64,000 bases of DNA, from positions 186,001-250,000 of the forward strand of contig JAUKUA010000009.1 of the NCBI GenBank assembly GCA_030549175.1, in the 5' to 3' direction. The notes under the pieces are model-generated. The model had not been told where the DNA came from, made no database searches, and saw only the letters and a program-made list of their open reading frames with translations. This DNA is from Lasiosphaeris hirsuta. Lineage: Eukaryota; Ascomycota; Sordariomycetes; Sordariales; Lasiosphaeriaceae. The stretch's first letter is position 1; the number at the start of each line of letters is the position of its first letter. Position numbers and translations under genes: made by a program. Positions 1 through 10,471 of this stretch are shown here, piece by piece.

Positions 1-184
1 GTTGAGATTGCTTACATGGCGGCGTTGACTTGGCAGGACGAAGCGCCGACCCATGACTGTACCTAGGAAATCAGTTATTAAGACGGTTCAATGATGCTCG
101 GTTTTTTCCATCGCTCAAAATATATTATCTCAAAGCTGTTTAGTGGCGTAGTCTTTTCATTTTGGCTCTATAGAGACTTCGACC

Positions 185-1542
185 ATGCAGCTGCAGAAGT
201 TGGTTGTTTTCCTAGCCGGCTGCAGTGGCTTGGTTGCTGCAGCACCGACAGAGGGCTTGCGTCTCATCAAAACAGCCCCATCCGACCCTGGACGATGGGT
301 CACGGAGGAGGATAAGATTACTGAGTACAAGGCAAAGGGGCTTCATTTCGTCGATATCACAGAAATCAAGGATCCGGATGTGCTCGCCATTCTATCAACG
401 CCCGAGCTAGAGGAACCTGTTCTCTCGCGCAGAGCCGTCATTTATCCAACAGGCGTTACCCATCAAACACAGGCCAATCCACTAATCGCTCAGGTCTCGA
501 ATACAAGCCCGCAAAGCTGGCTAAAGACTTTGACCGAGTATGCCCCGGGATCCCGGAGTCCGGGTGAGCAAGATGGAAGGCTAACATGGAGCACATCAGT
601 TTCTACAACCGCTACTACAAGAGCTCATACGGAACACAGGCGGCAACGTGGCTATTCAATACCGTCCAAATCGTGGCTGCCGCGAACCCAGCAATCACAG
701 TCACCCAGTTCACGCATTCTGCATTTAACCAGCCGTCGATAATTGCCAAAATACCCGGGACCAATTCCAGTCTAGGTTTGCCACTTCCCAAACCCATTTG
801 TTCGTCTGAACGCTCTCGAATTCTGACCACCTTGACCACAGTCATTGTATCGGCTCACTTTGACTCCACTGGCGGCTCATCAACAGCGCGTGGGCCTGGC
901 GCCGATGACAATGGATCCGGGGTCGTTGTGATCCTTGAGGCGCTGAGGGTTCTAGCTAACGCCCATTTCCAGCCAAAAAACACGCTAGAATTTCACTTCT
1001 ACGCTGGCGAGGAAGGAGGGCTACTGGGCTCGCAAGCGGTATTTTCTACCTACAAGGCAGCTAAGAAGAACGTTTTGGCGGTGGTCAACCAGGATATGGC
1101 AGGATATTCGCCCAGTGGCAAGATCTCGATCTACACGGATTATGTCGACTCGGCCTTGACGACATATACGAGGGCTGTTGCAACGGCATACACTGGAGCC
1201 ACTACGAGTGACGCATGTGGCTATGGATGCTCGGACCACGCCTCGGCAAGGTCTAATGGATTTCGTAAGATTGAACCATCTGCTAGGACACACAAGCCTC
1301 GATGCCCTGCAAAGCTAACAAGTTGGTCTACAAGCGGCCGCTTACGTGTGTGATGAGAAGATGGCTACCTCCACTCCTTATATACACACGTCTAATGATG
1401 TAAGTTGTGTCTCGTTTGGAACAAGTTTCCAGGTACCGACCAGTTGACGATATTTTAGGCGTATTCGACAATCATGTGGGACGCTGTACTTCGACACGCC
1501 AAGTTCACCGTGGCGTTTTTAGTCGAGGCCTCGTTCATTTGA
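185..1542 (+). CDS. Secreted M28 leucine aminopeptidase (LAP1-like), 5 exons
   Basis: Zinc exopeptidase of family M28 that removes N-terminal residues from peptides outside the cell. I read five exons: 185-537, 600-769, 842-1264, 1335-1399 and 1459-1542, summing to 1,095 nt (364 aa), with all junctions in phase. Introns are 59-72 bp; three show CTAAC/CTGAC-type branch points near the acceptor. The donor at 770 (GTCTAG) is the weakest. The N-terminus is a hydrophobic signal peptide ending near AAAP. Zinc ligands and catalytic residues are visible: H180 and D182 (SAHFDS), D196/D197 (GADDNGSG), the E231-E232 pair (AGEEGG), D259 (NQDM) and H307 (CSDH). Cys300/Cys304 match the disulfide seen in this family. 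About 364 aa is close to the usual 370-390 aa. It appears intact and is the best-supported gene here. The family is certain; the paralogue number is not. Confidence 0.93.
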
Positions 1543-1669
1543 TATTTCCACTGTACTGTTCTGAGACATCTGATCGCATGTTCTTTCAGACATCAATGAA
1601 CGCTTAATACCGCTGATTGCTTCCGTGAACGTTCTTTTTACATATTCCAATCCACGCGTCCAAGACTGA

Positions 1670-2608
1670 TCACGTTGACCAAGCTGGTTTCTTCTTACTC
1701 AAGAAAGACGAGATGCCTTCCTTCGCGTCGGCGCCTTGGGCGTGTAGGCTCATGGCTGCAGCTGCCCAGCGCGCTGCGTCTTCATCCACACTATCGCCGC
1801 CGCCGCTCTCACTGTCGTGATATTTTCCGATACCTATCTGGGCCCAATATGCCCACTTCCCGAGTGCCTGCGGCTGCCCAGGCATTCCTGCTAGCCGAGA
1901 CACAAGCTGTTCGACTCGCTCCTCGAAAGCAGTGATCGACTCACTCTCCACGACATCAACTGCTCCGCCGAGTTGGCTGGCCTGAACCGGCTCAGCAGTG
2001 GCGAACATTCTGTAGGCGAGACCAACCGGTAGGCGACGCGAAACTGCCGTAGATGGGCTGGTGCACGGTAGTCCTATGCTCATTCCCGGGAGCTGAAACA
2101 ACGTTTTGGCGCGCGCAACCGCTATGTCACAGTTCATTGCGAGCTGGAACCCTGCCGCAGTAGCAAGCCCCTGGATGGCGCAGACGACAATCGCCGGGCT
2201 TCGCCGGATGAGAGCCATTACCTCTGCGCAAGTATTGAAAAGCACCAGGCGTTCATCGTGACTCATACCCGCCAGCTCTTTCAAATCATGACCAGACGAA
2301 AATACTGGTCCTTGACTTCGCAGAACCAGTACGTTTGGGAGGCCCCCTCTCTGTCGTTGCCACTCGGAGGCGTCAACTAGCCAGTGGTAGCGCGTGTTTG
2401 CCGCGCTTTCTTGACTTGATAGCTTTTCCAGGAGGCTGGGTTGGAAAGTTGGAAGAGTGAGAAGCCGTCCAGTTGTCGGCGAAGTAAGGTGTTGCTTCAG
2501 CTGTGCCTGAAGGTTGAGCAGGACACCAAGGGAGAGGGCGTTTCGCTTGGATGCATTGTCGAGATGGATGTAAGCCGCTTTCGCCGGAAGTCTTGGTAGA
2601 TTGAGCAT
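1670..2608 (-). CDS. ECHDC3-like enoyl-CoA hydratase/isomerase family protein
   Basis: Single-exon 312-aa protein of the crotonase superfamily, closest in layout to enoyl-CoA hydratase domain-containing protein 3. The first oxyanion-hole segment is FSSGHDLKEL (about 103-112) and the second is the GLATAAG stretch (147-153), followed by the NCDIAVA helix. The two glutamates used by true hydratases appear replaced, by Gln155 (AAGFQ) and Gly175 (LPG). That is typical of this subgroup and argues against ordinary crotonase chemistry. A Gly/Asp/Glu-rich insert lies near residue 270 and the C-terminus is Lys-rich. No clear mitochondrial presequence is seen, although homologues are often mitochondrial. 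The ATG at 2606-2608 is the only good start. Its 3' end converges on the aminopeptidase gene about 130 bp away. Confidence 0.85.
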   Translation of the reverse strand: MLNLPRLPAKAAYIHLDNASKRNALSLGVLLNLQAQLKQHLTSPTTGRLLTLPTFQPSLLEKLSSQESAANTRYHWLVDASEWQRQRGGLPNVLVLRSQGPVFSSGHDLKELAGMSHDERLVLFNTCAEVMALIRRSPAIVVCAIQGLATAAGFQLAMNCDIAVARAKTLFQLPGMSIGLPCTSPSTAVSRRLPVGLAYRMFATAEPVQASQLGGAVDVVESESITAFEERVEQLVSRLAGMPGQPQALGKWAYWAQIGIGKYHDSESGGGDSVDEDAARWAAAAMSLHAQGADAKEGISSFLSKKKPAWST

Positions 2609-3587
2609 ATTGAAGTGAACAATGGGAAAAAGTGATACTATTGTACTGTAGCTAGGTACCTAGGTAGGTAGGTAAATGTTTACCAGCTACACCCAATTCA
2701 TTATCGAGGTGGTGATCCCTAAAACGCGGTCAAGATGCACCCCAACCCCGCACATATGCTCGTTCCCCTTGCCCATTAGTTACCGAAACGGTAGAAACCC
2801 TAATTGGCACTGGTGGGGAAACAGATCTGCGGGGCACACGAATTGGAGCAATTCCAGTGTGCACTCTCGAACAACCTGAGTGCTGAACAAAACGGAGGTA
2901 TTCCCCTAAATGAACGAACCCCTTATTAAAATCACCAATTTCTCTGCGAAACAAACCCAAAGTCGAAAACAATGGAACCATGCAAAGATAGCCACACTTC
3001 TTCCCTGTATACTTGCACGGTAAGATATGTGGTTGTAGAATAGACAGTGGGCCGTGAGAAGGGAGGTCTGTTGTGGGGAGCGGCACTGGGATTGGGCGCG
3101 AGCTTCTGAGGCTACCCGTAACACCTTGTAGTGTCACTATAAAATAGCCACTAGATGGTGCGACTCGTACCTGCCGTGCGATGCTCACCGGAGTGAGCGT
3201 TAAACCAGCGTAGCATTCTTTGCAACCTTCTAAATCGAGAGATGCAATGAGATCTTTGGCATGTGCTCTAGCCGTTTGTGCTTGCCTAATCTCCAGCTGC
3301 CCATGCTACATTGTGTGGTACACCCCGAATTTATGTATATTAGCTTGGCTGTGTGATATATGGATTCGTATGCCACGGTTGTGGCACAGCATCCTTCAAC
3401 CGGACCAAGAACGGTGTGGGACATTTTCCAATGCAACTTAAAATTGATAAGCCCGAACTCAGCTCTGCGGGGCAAAATGATGCCATAGCTAATCGGGTCT
3501 CATGGTGTACTGTCCGGGCTGCGTGACAAGGAGCGAAATAACTGAAGACGGAAATTATAAGAATCAGAGCATCAACTAGATACCCCA
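2609..3587. other. Intergenic region, no supported gene
   Basis: About 980 bp between two diverging genes. Open frames here (for example a 152-aa one on the minus strand) have biased, low-quality translations with no domain. At 2650-2675 there is a short run of CTAGGTAC/TAGG units. Otherwise I see nothing beyond what two divergent promoters would need. Confidence 0.5.
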
Positions 3588-5646
3588 ATGGATCTTCTAA
3601 CAGCCAATCGCGGCGTGAAACAATCGCTTCCGATGAAAAATACGATTCTCATCCTTTCTTTTGTTCTAGACGGCGCGAGTCAATTCTTGGGAGTGCGGGA
3701 CTCGATCGCGCTGGACCATAAACTGATACTCCAGCCCAAGCCTAACCCTTCTCATCCCTCCCCTCTGCTCAGGGATAAAGAACCGTGGAACTTGGCGGAC
3801 ATTGCATCTCGAATCGAACAAGTTAGGACCAGCACAGTGCGGCATCATGACTCTAGCGCAGGTGCCGACATTGCGGACGATACGTCATGGTCCTCCCTCA
3901 CCCCGACTGGTTGCACGATACCATCACGAACAAAAGACTGCGCACTTGCCTGCACCGAACCCAAACTCCTCTTCGGATCCCTCAGCACACTTGCAAGCTG
4001 CATTACCATCGCGGTAGCGGCTATACTGAAACAAGATGGGACGCTTTCCCTCAGCGAAACCGATACACATAATTTGGAACAACATGGTATTTTGCAGCTT
4101 GCCAGCTTTGACGGCGGCGCGGTATTTCGGGACGTTTTTCAGTGTGCATTAACTTCTTGCAACATGACAAGCGAGGGACCCTGCCCACGGGACATCCAAG
4201 AGCTAGAAACTAGTCCTATAAATGCTGGCCTGTTGGTCACTATCCAGGACCGCTTTCAAAATTACTGCGAAGAGATTTTGCACCAGCACATTGGTATTGA
4301 TGCGGACGTTGCTGGCCCCGGGGTATGTTGAGTTCCTACGTGTTTAGGAGGATATTTAGAGAAATGGACTGACGGGCTCGCCTCCAGGTTCTGCTTTCTT
4401 ATGTGATTCAAACAATCTTTGTCCTCTTTGCTTTTGTTGCAATGTCAACCCTGAACTCCTGGTCGAAGCAATTCGTCGCCATTCTCTACTACATCAATAG
4501 GGATAGGTGGCAACAGTTGGCGAAATGGCAGAGGAGGCTAGCCTTTTCAACACCCACCAGCGCCCTTTCTTCCACCGCGGTCGAGTTTCAAGAGGCCCAA
4601 GGCTTTTTTACCTTGGCTGTTCAAATTGCTACCTTGATGACCTTCAAGTTCAGCTACATGTACGGAACAGATTACGCGGCCCTCAAATCGGTATCAGTTA
4701 TAAACAAAGCCAGCTTGAACTCGCAGTTGGTCCAGGTATTGTCCATCAATAGCCTATTTCCGGTGTTGCTGATGCAGTCTGTATTGCAGCGAGCTGGTAT
4801 GAGATGGTGAGAGACTTTCTACTTCTACTGATGAACGACGGCGCAGAATATACCGCGCCCTGTGGAGTTTGGTTTCGGTGCCGTGAAGAAGTCCTGCTAT
4901 TCACTACACTTCGTTTGATCTGCGGAAGAACCTGACGACCCTCTACAGGACATACACGCTTGTTATCACCGTCACGGTAGTTATCTTTGCAATTATTATC
5001 CACCATGCAACGATGCTCCCAAGTTTCCCGATTCTTTGGGACCACTTGAAAACGGCAGAGTCAATACCTCAATGTGGCGGTAATCCGCCCTTGACTGCTC
5101 ACTGTCTCAAACAACCTCTCAACCTCAGCTTGGGGTCAATTCCAACAATTGGCGCAGCCTTTGCCATGGTGGGGATCCTACTTGTTGATGAATTTGTCTA
5201 TATCGTCCGTGTTGACAGCCGACCGAAATTCATGCCGAACTCTGCGAAATGGGTCATGTTGAAACCTTGGCTGTATGGAGCCGGTGTGCCGATATTTCAC
5301 CTTATTTGGGCATGCACCGACCTTGCATTGCTCACAATAGTTGGTTTACACCTTTGTAATCTTCTCACCCTCGCTACTGGCGGTACGATGACGTCGGACA
5401 ATTGGACGTATGGACAGGTGGTAACAGCGATGGTATGGACACCAATATTTGGAAAATATGTCTACTACAACATTTGTGAGTTCATTTATTATTGTATGCG
5501 GGGTGCTGTTGATGCATTCAGCTTGATTTGCGTTATGCTAACCTCAACTGTGTACCTTAGTTGGTATCCAGCATGGATTTGAAGGAAGACTATCGAACCA
5601 TTATCGAGTTGTCAGTAACACTGAGGGTGCGAAACTTGAAGAGTAA
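3588..5646 (+). pseudogene. Multi-membrane-segment protein gene of unknown function, frame-disrupted
   Basis: Large uncharacterised fungal membrane protein. Clear exons are 3588-4322 and the segment from 4388 (intron 4323-4387), and at the 3' end ...5475 and 5561-5646 (intron 5476-5560, acceptor TACCTTAG), ending in FEGRL...LEE. Hydrophobic segments appear at about 4403-4460, 4610-4660, 4960-5010, 5140-5200 and 5290-5370. The N-terminal half holds Cys-containing soluble stretches (CALAC, CALTSC). Between about 4,735 and 4,920 coding-like sequence changes frame three times: near 4,790, within 4,855-4,870, and near 4,898. I found no pair of intron signals that repairs all of these. Either the gene is a recent pseudogene, or the assembly has small indels, or it carries an unusual intron I missed. 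I cannot assign a function. Confidence 0.6.
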
Positions 5647-6140
5647 TTAGACAACGGAAACGTCCAAATCAAACCTGAAATACCAAGAGCACACATTATC
5701 ATTATTCTTGTACCGTCGTAGCCGGAAGCCTTGCCTCTCAGCATGGCAAGACCTTCCTATTTATATCTCTAGACGCGCAACCGTACTGAAGTGCTGCGTT
5801 CTCAATGCGAAAGGATTACACTGACTACCTAGCTATGAGCTGATAATTGCTACTGAGCGCTTTGCGGTCAATGTACTGGTGGATTTTATGTGTCACTGTG
5901 ATAAGTGACCATCGGGAACACTTGCATTCATGTCAAGAGTCGGAGAAAAAGGCTGTTGCCAAGCCCTCCAATGTTCTCAACAGCGCGGATGATATGTTTC
6001 CAGGAAAACTCAAGCCACTTGTCTCGTTACCCTTTTGACTGTGATGGTGGCTATCTGTTGATCTCTAGGCTAGTACCCGCAAAGTACTATCTTGAACCTG
6101 AACGCACTAATGCAGTAAGGGCACGCACCTGCCGAGTTAC
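5647..6140. other. Intergenic region, no supported gene
   Basis: About 490 bp between two converging genes. Small frames at 5847-6038 and 5905-6150 overlap in different phases and lack any recognisable feature. I see no RNA gene or repeat. Confidence 0.45.
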
Positions 6141-8510
6141 TTATCGCTGAGAAGTTTCTTCAAATACTCTGGATCCCGCATCAAATGCTCATATCCCTTC
6201 TCACGAACGGCATGGATAGCAAACTAGGACTCCCCCCACCCCATTGACTACCCCTTAGTCTTTCTCAACTTGAGGTCCAGCAGAGGCGGCTTTATACCCG
6301 GGTATCCGTCGTCTTCTTCGGTGGGACTATCTTGTTCGTCGTCTTGGCTCTTAACTACTTCCTTGACAAGGTATTGACAGCGCCAACAAGTCTCTCCGCA
6401 ACCACAATCATCTGGCCACGGTCACTAGCAAAGGCGAGCGCGAGCAACGAGGGTAGCCTGGCTGGCTGATTAGGCTCCTGACCTATCTCCCATTGCAGCT
6501 TCTCGCGCAAACTAAGATCTTGGTCAAACTGGGAATACAGCCTCTTCAACAGCTCGGCACTCTGCTCAAACAGTGTAAAGTAATCTACCTCCAAGACACG
6601 CTCCAGATCGTTGGACAAGCTCTCATCCAGTAATTTGAGTAGCTGAATGGGAGACATTTGTGCCAGAATTGCCTTCCGCTTGAGTTCTCTTTCGGCGGCT
6701 TCACTGAGCATACCACAGTGCCGTTGCTACAGAACAGATCGGGCTCGTCACCTCCACGAATTCATAATTCCGAAATCTTGCCATCCTGGCTGCCAATCTT
6801 GCGGGAGACTGTGCATGGAGCGTCGGGCAAAGCCCTGGCTGCTGGTGGGGCCACGCCCGGAGCCAGAATGCCCGTGGTGGAAACGTTGCTCACGAGGCCA
6901 TTCCGAATCGCGCCGGCCCGGAACTCGCGGACATGGTAAATCCTGAGACGGTGGATGGTGAGCTCCTCGAGGTACTGAAGGAAGTAGTAACAGTCCCTCT
7001 GGCTGTCAGCATAGCGGTTGTACAAGGCCTCGCGGATGCCGATGCCGCCGGCGTAATCCTTCCGCTTGCACATATTGTCAATATCGCTTTAGCTGACAGG
7101 CTCTGGGGAGCTGGGTGACAAGGCGGGGGCCGCCTCCTTGAAGCTGGGGGGGATGCGAACCATGGCATCGGTAGAGCTCAGCGGCGCGTCCTGCGTCAGC
7201 CCTCGTCGGTATAAGTGGTCGACATCCGCTGTTCTATGACGGGCCAGTTGGGGGTTCCCTCAGGGCTTGGGGCCTGGGCAGAAGCGTACAGGTAGCATGC
7301 TGCATCCACGACATACGAGTTCTGGGTCAGCACCTGGCTGAGGTGGCTCGCCACAATACGAGCACGGAAGGTGAGAAGTCTGGCTTAGACGGGCTCGCGC
7401 TTGAGGAACTAAAAAGGAACGATGCTGTTCGCCTCATCGGCTCTCCCAAGGTGGTTCCAGCGTAGCTGTTTGTCGTGGTACGTGATGTCCTTGAGCATGA
7501 ATCGGGTGATCTCACGGACGCATCGGCCCATGTTTCTCCCGCAGGACTTTCGCGGCCCGGTAGCTGCGGGCATGTGCCGCTCTAAAGCTCGCTTCATATG
7601 CCTTGCCGTTGCCTGCATTTGTGAGATGGCATCTTCAACCTTGGTCTCGAGGGTGACACGGATGCCGATCCACAGCTGCAGCGAAAAGATGGTTGTGATA
7701 GACTCGTCGCTCCCATCGATCCTGCGGAAGGCGTCTTCATAGCTCAGCATGAATTCAGGCTCGGCCGGTAGCAAAAAGCCCTCACTGTCGCCCTCTTTGA
7801 GATGTTTGATGACATTGATGTCTTGTATGATGTGGAACTGCAGGGCGACTTTTTTTGGGGGGGATTTTTTTGGCGGTGACGGCGCCGTATTGATGGGCGT
7901 AGTCATAGTGGCTCTGAACATGGCTGTGGACGTCGACTCCGTCCTCGTCGGCAGCGTCCGTGTCACGGTCCCGGCCGTGGACCGTCAGCTACTTGAACGT
8001 GGTGTCCAGATGGTCAATCGAGACTTGGGCGTCGGCGCGCTCCGGGGTGGGCTACTTGCGGGCCTTGGAGGTTAGACTCTCGAGCTTGCCGAGTAGGCGA
8101 TCCAGAATGGTGATTGCGTGGGCGGGGGCGGTGTTGCTGTTTCTGAGGCTCTCGTTGTTGACCTTGAAAGCAGCTCGCTCAAAGAATCTGGCGCTTCTCT
8201 TGCGCAAGGCAGTGACGTCGCGCAGGATGTCGATGAGTGCGGCAGGAACATCGCTCGGGTCAGCGTGTTAGACGATGGTCTGTGCCATGTCTTCGGGCTC
8301 CCTGAGGCGAATGAGGTTTGGGGTTTCGGGTTGGCCATCGGCTGTCCCGCCCGTCTTCTTCGTCCTCGCCCACCTCGACTGACGAGGCTCCTAGGCCAGA
8401 TTTTTGCTGCTCCAACATCATTCCGGACCTTGGAGACCACCTGGGAGGCGGTGTGTTCCAACCAGGCGGTGAATTGGGCCTGACCAAGCTTGTAACGTGT
8501 TCAGGTGCCA
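6141..8510 (-). pseudogene. Decayed DUF6604-like gene
   Basis: Minus-strand remains of one long protein, read as collinear pieces in changing frames. The 5' piece near 8,500-8,420 (YKLGQAQFTAWL) resembles the opening of the fungal DUF6604 domain. A second piece (8,260-8,060) reads ALIDILRDVTALRK and on to a helix with ILDRLLGKLESL. A third is at 7,850-7,420 (LQFHIIQDINVI...), a fourth at 7,385-7,195 (ARIVASHLSQVLTQ), then 7,150-6,765, 6,711-6,360 and a last exon ending at 6141 (KGYEHLM, LLSDK). Breaks include in-frame stops at probable Gln codons near 8,053, 7,990 and 7,085, a frameshift at the homopolymers around 7,850-7,865, and another near 6,370. The stops are CAG/CAA to TAG/TAA, as RIP would make. 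I am fairly sure it is dead; the family call is moderate. Confidence 0.55.
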
Positions 8511-9278
8511 AAGTCTCCCTAGAGGCTGCCAGTGTCTTTTGTTTATGTTCGCGTTGGGGCAAGAAATCGACTTGGGCCGGCCTACGTGCAGGTACGGACG
8601 GATACTGAATTAGGTACAGCTCGACACAGTGAAATCCCTACCAAACATTGCGCAATTAAGCATTGACGCCTTTATGATTGCTAGCGATTTAGTTGTCCAC
8701 ACGTTCCGATCAGACTTTGATCACTCTAGGTGCGTCGCTGTGGCAAATACAGAGCAAACGAGAGGCACAACGGTGGGTGCCATGTCGTACATTTGGACGC
8801 TACTCGGCAACCACCACTACCATACAAGCACAGCGTGATGCCACAGGTAAAATCTCCAGACGCCTCAACCGGATCCTGCATGAAATGTGTTAGCCGATAC
8901 ACTCGGGGCTCAGGAATGGGAACCAAATCGGTGGCACTCACAAGCGAGCCTGGCAATCGAAGAGCCAATCAGTCTTGCCGCGACAAGGCTGTGGTCTGGT
9001 GTCCTTATCATGAGGCCGTCGCGATCCCAGCGCGACACGGACCATATAGACTTCCATGAGCAGTCTTCGCTGGGTTATTCTCTTTTTCGGGAGCTTTTCG
9101 GTTGGCGAGCTAGTCGTGTTGGCGATCCACGGCAGCCATATCCTCGGGTCGCTGAAGGGCTAGACATGGCCTGTTCTCGGTTGTGGGACCTAAGCGTGCC
9201 GGGGACCGGGTCCCAAGTTATCGGCCACGAAGTGGTGGTGCAGAGTTTGAAGATGTATCTATCGTCTCTCGGCGAGTC
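8511..9278. other. Intergenic region, no supported gene
   Basis: About 770 bp between the decayed DUF6604-like gene and the 3' end of the low-complexity protein gene. Frames here are short, overlapping and compositionally unlike protein. The upstream exon or promoter of the decayed gene may lie in the first 100-200 bp. Confidence 0.4.
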
Positions 9279-9974
9279 TCAGCCGCCAGTACCCCGTCCG
9301 GATTGTCCGACCAAGGGGCCGCTCGTCCCGGGGGACGAGGCCATCAACCGCGGATGGCCGCGGTCATCAAGCTCGAAAAAGCGGAGGGGTGTGCGTGTGA
9401 GGCGGGCTCGGCTCCGCAGACACAACGCCCGCGGCTTGGAGATTCTGTTGTTGGTCGTTTGTGCCTGGGGTTGGAGAGTGTTTGTGGGGCGGCTCGGTGC
9501 GGGTGCGGTGGACTGGGACAGCGGAGAGAAGGGATGAGATGTCGCAGAAGTGGGAGAAATCGCGGGGAGCTCGGATGGCGGGAACGATGGAGCAACGGCG
9601 AGGGCGGGCGTGAATGGCTGTGGTAAGGGTGGTGGGCTGGGTTGGTGCGAATGGCGGCTTGTGGCGGACTGGGGGGGATGGCCGTGGCCGTGGCCGGTGA
9701 CGCTATTGTTGTCGCTGTTGTTATCGTTGTCGCTACTGGAGTTGCTGTTGTGATCGCTGTTGTGGCCGCTGTTGTGGTCGCTGTTGGAGTCGCTATTGGA
9801 GTCGCTGCTCGACTCTGGGGTGGGAAGGCGTGCAGCTCGGATTGCCCGCCGCTCGCCGCTCTTTTGCAGATTGCGGCGGTCGCGCCGACTCTGCCAGGCC
9901 TTGAACCTGTCAAGGTACTGCACAAATGGCTCGCCAGGGCGCCGTGGTGCGCAGTGCTCTGCAAGTGGCGCCAT
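9279..9974 (-). CDS. Hypothetical low-complexity protein (Ser/Asn/Asp/His repeats)
   Basis: Predicted 231-aa protein starting at the ATG at 9972-9974. Residues 10-40 are the only ordered-looking part (EPFVQYLDRFKAWQSRRDRR), a basic amphipathic helix. From about 55 to 95 come repeats of S-D-S-N and H-N-S units, then a Pro/Ser-rich stretch with many SP/TP sites, ending in a basic R/K tail. No domain is recognised. It diverges from the FHA-kinase gene and shares its ~500-bp upstream region. The opposite strand of the repeat is also open (Val/Ala-rich), so some of the openness is a by-product of composition. It could be a disordered nuclear protein or non-coding; the helix and defined start favour a gene. 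Confidence 0.45.
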   Translation of the reverse strand: MAPLAEHCAPRRPGEPFVQYLDRFKAWQSRRDRRNLQKSGERRAIRAARLPTPESSSDSNSDSNSDHNSGHNSDHNSNSSSDNDNNSDNNSVTGHGHGHPPQSATSRHSHQPSPPPLPQPFTPALAVAPSFPPSELPAISPTSATSHPFSPLSQSTAPAPSRPTNTLQPQAQTTNNRISKPRALCLRSRARLTRTPLRFFELDDRGHPRLMASSPGTSGPLVGQSGRGTGG

Positions 9975-10471
9975 CGCGGTGTGGGCGGCGTTGGTCGCGG
10001 TCGCAGCAGTCAATCGTGTCGGGTGTTTGTCGATTTGTAGATCTGATGGCCCTTGGGGTTTGAACTTTTGCTGTTAGCGCTTGGTCACTGCGTCACCTGG
10101 TCACCTGCCGGTCACTGGACCGCTGCACACTCTGTTTGTAATCCTCCGAAAATTAGCCGACACCCCACACCTTGTCAAGTCACTCCTACTACCGGGCCCA
10201 CCTTCCCCTCCGCAAGTGGGAGATAGTATGGGGGTGGGGTGGGGGCTGAGGGACTTCTCAGAGTGGGGGTCACAGTGAGTTTTTCTTTTTGGCATTTCCC
10301 CGCTCCCGCTCCCGCTCCCGCTCCCGCTCCCCGCCTGGTGCCTAGTGCCTGTGCCTACCACCAGTTCGCGTCGCGCGCTCAGTGTAGAGAGACTCACTCG
10401 AATCTTATCTTGTGGGTGCCACTTGGCTGACCTTAGGTAAGGGATCCGCTGAGAGCCCGAGCATCATCACG
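9975..10471. promoter_or_regulatory. Shared divergent upstream region of the low-complexity gene and the FHA-kinase gene
   Basis: The 497 bp between two divergent start codons. It contains a (GCTCCC)n microsatellite, several CACC/GGTGA clusters (10,080-10,120), a GGGGTGGGG stretch (10,230-10,250) and CT-rich runs before the kinase ATG, as in many fungal promoters. A bidirectional promoter is an inference from layout. Confidence 0.4.
10298..10331. repeat. (CCCGCT)n hexanucleotide microsatellite
   Basis: About five and a half consecutive copies of a CCCGCT hexamer, lying 140-170 bp upstream of the kinase ATG inside the divergent promoter region. Copy number at such a site can vary between strains. 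Confidence 0.85.

Noticed and set aside
2730..3188. 152-aa minus-strand open frame in the intergenic region
   Set aside because: Composition is not protein-like, no domain, overlaps other frames in all phases, and it lies in the upstream regions of two genes.
4926..4948. Good branch and acceptor (CTGACGACCCTCTACAG) in the membrane-protein gene
   Set aside because: Using it would remove a stretch (DLRKNLTTLY) that reads as coding in continuous frame with the following membrane segment, and no matching good donor is present.
9344..9964. Second minus-strand frame (Thr/Ala-rich) across the low-complexity gene
   Set aside because: It overlaps the Ser/Asn/Asp frame fully; the repeat keeps several frames open, and this one lacks the ordered N-terminal helix.
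10298..10331. CRISPR-like array
   Set aside because: Simple contiguous hexamer repeat without spacers; a eukaryotic genome context makes CRISPR unlikely. No array elsewhere in the window.
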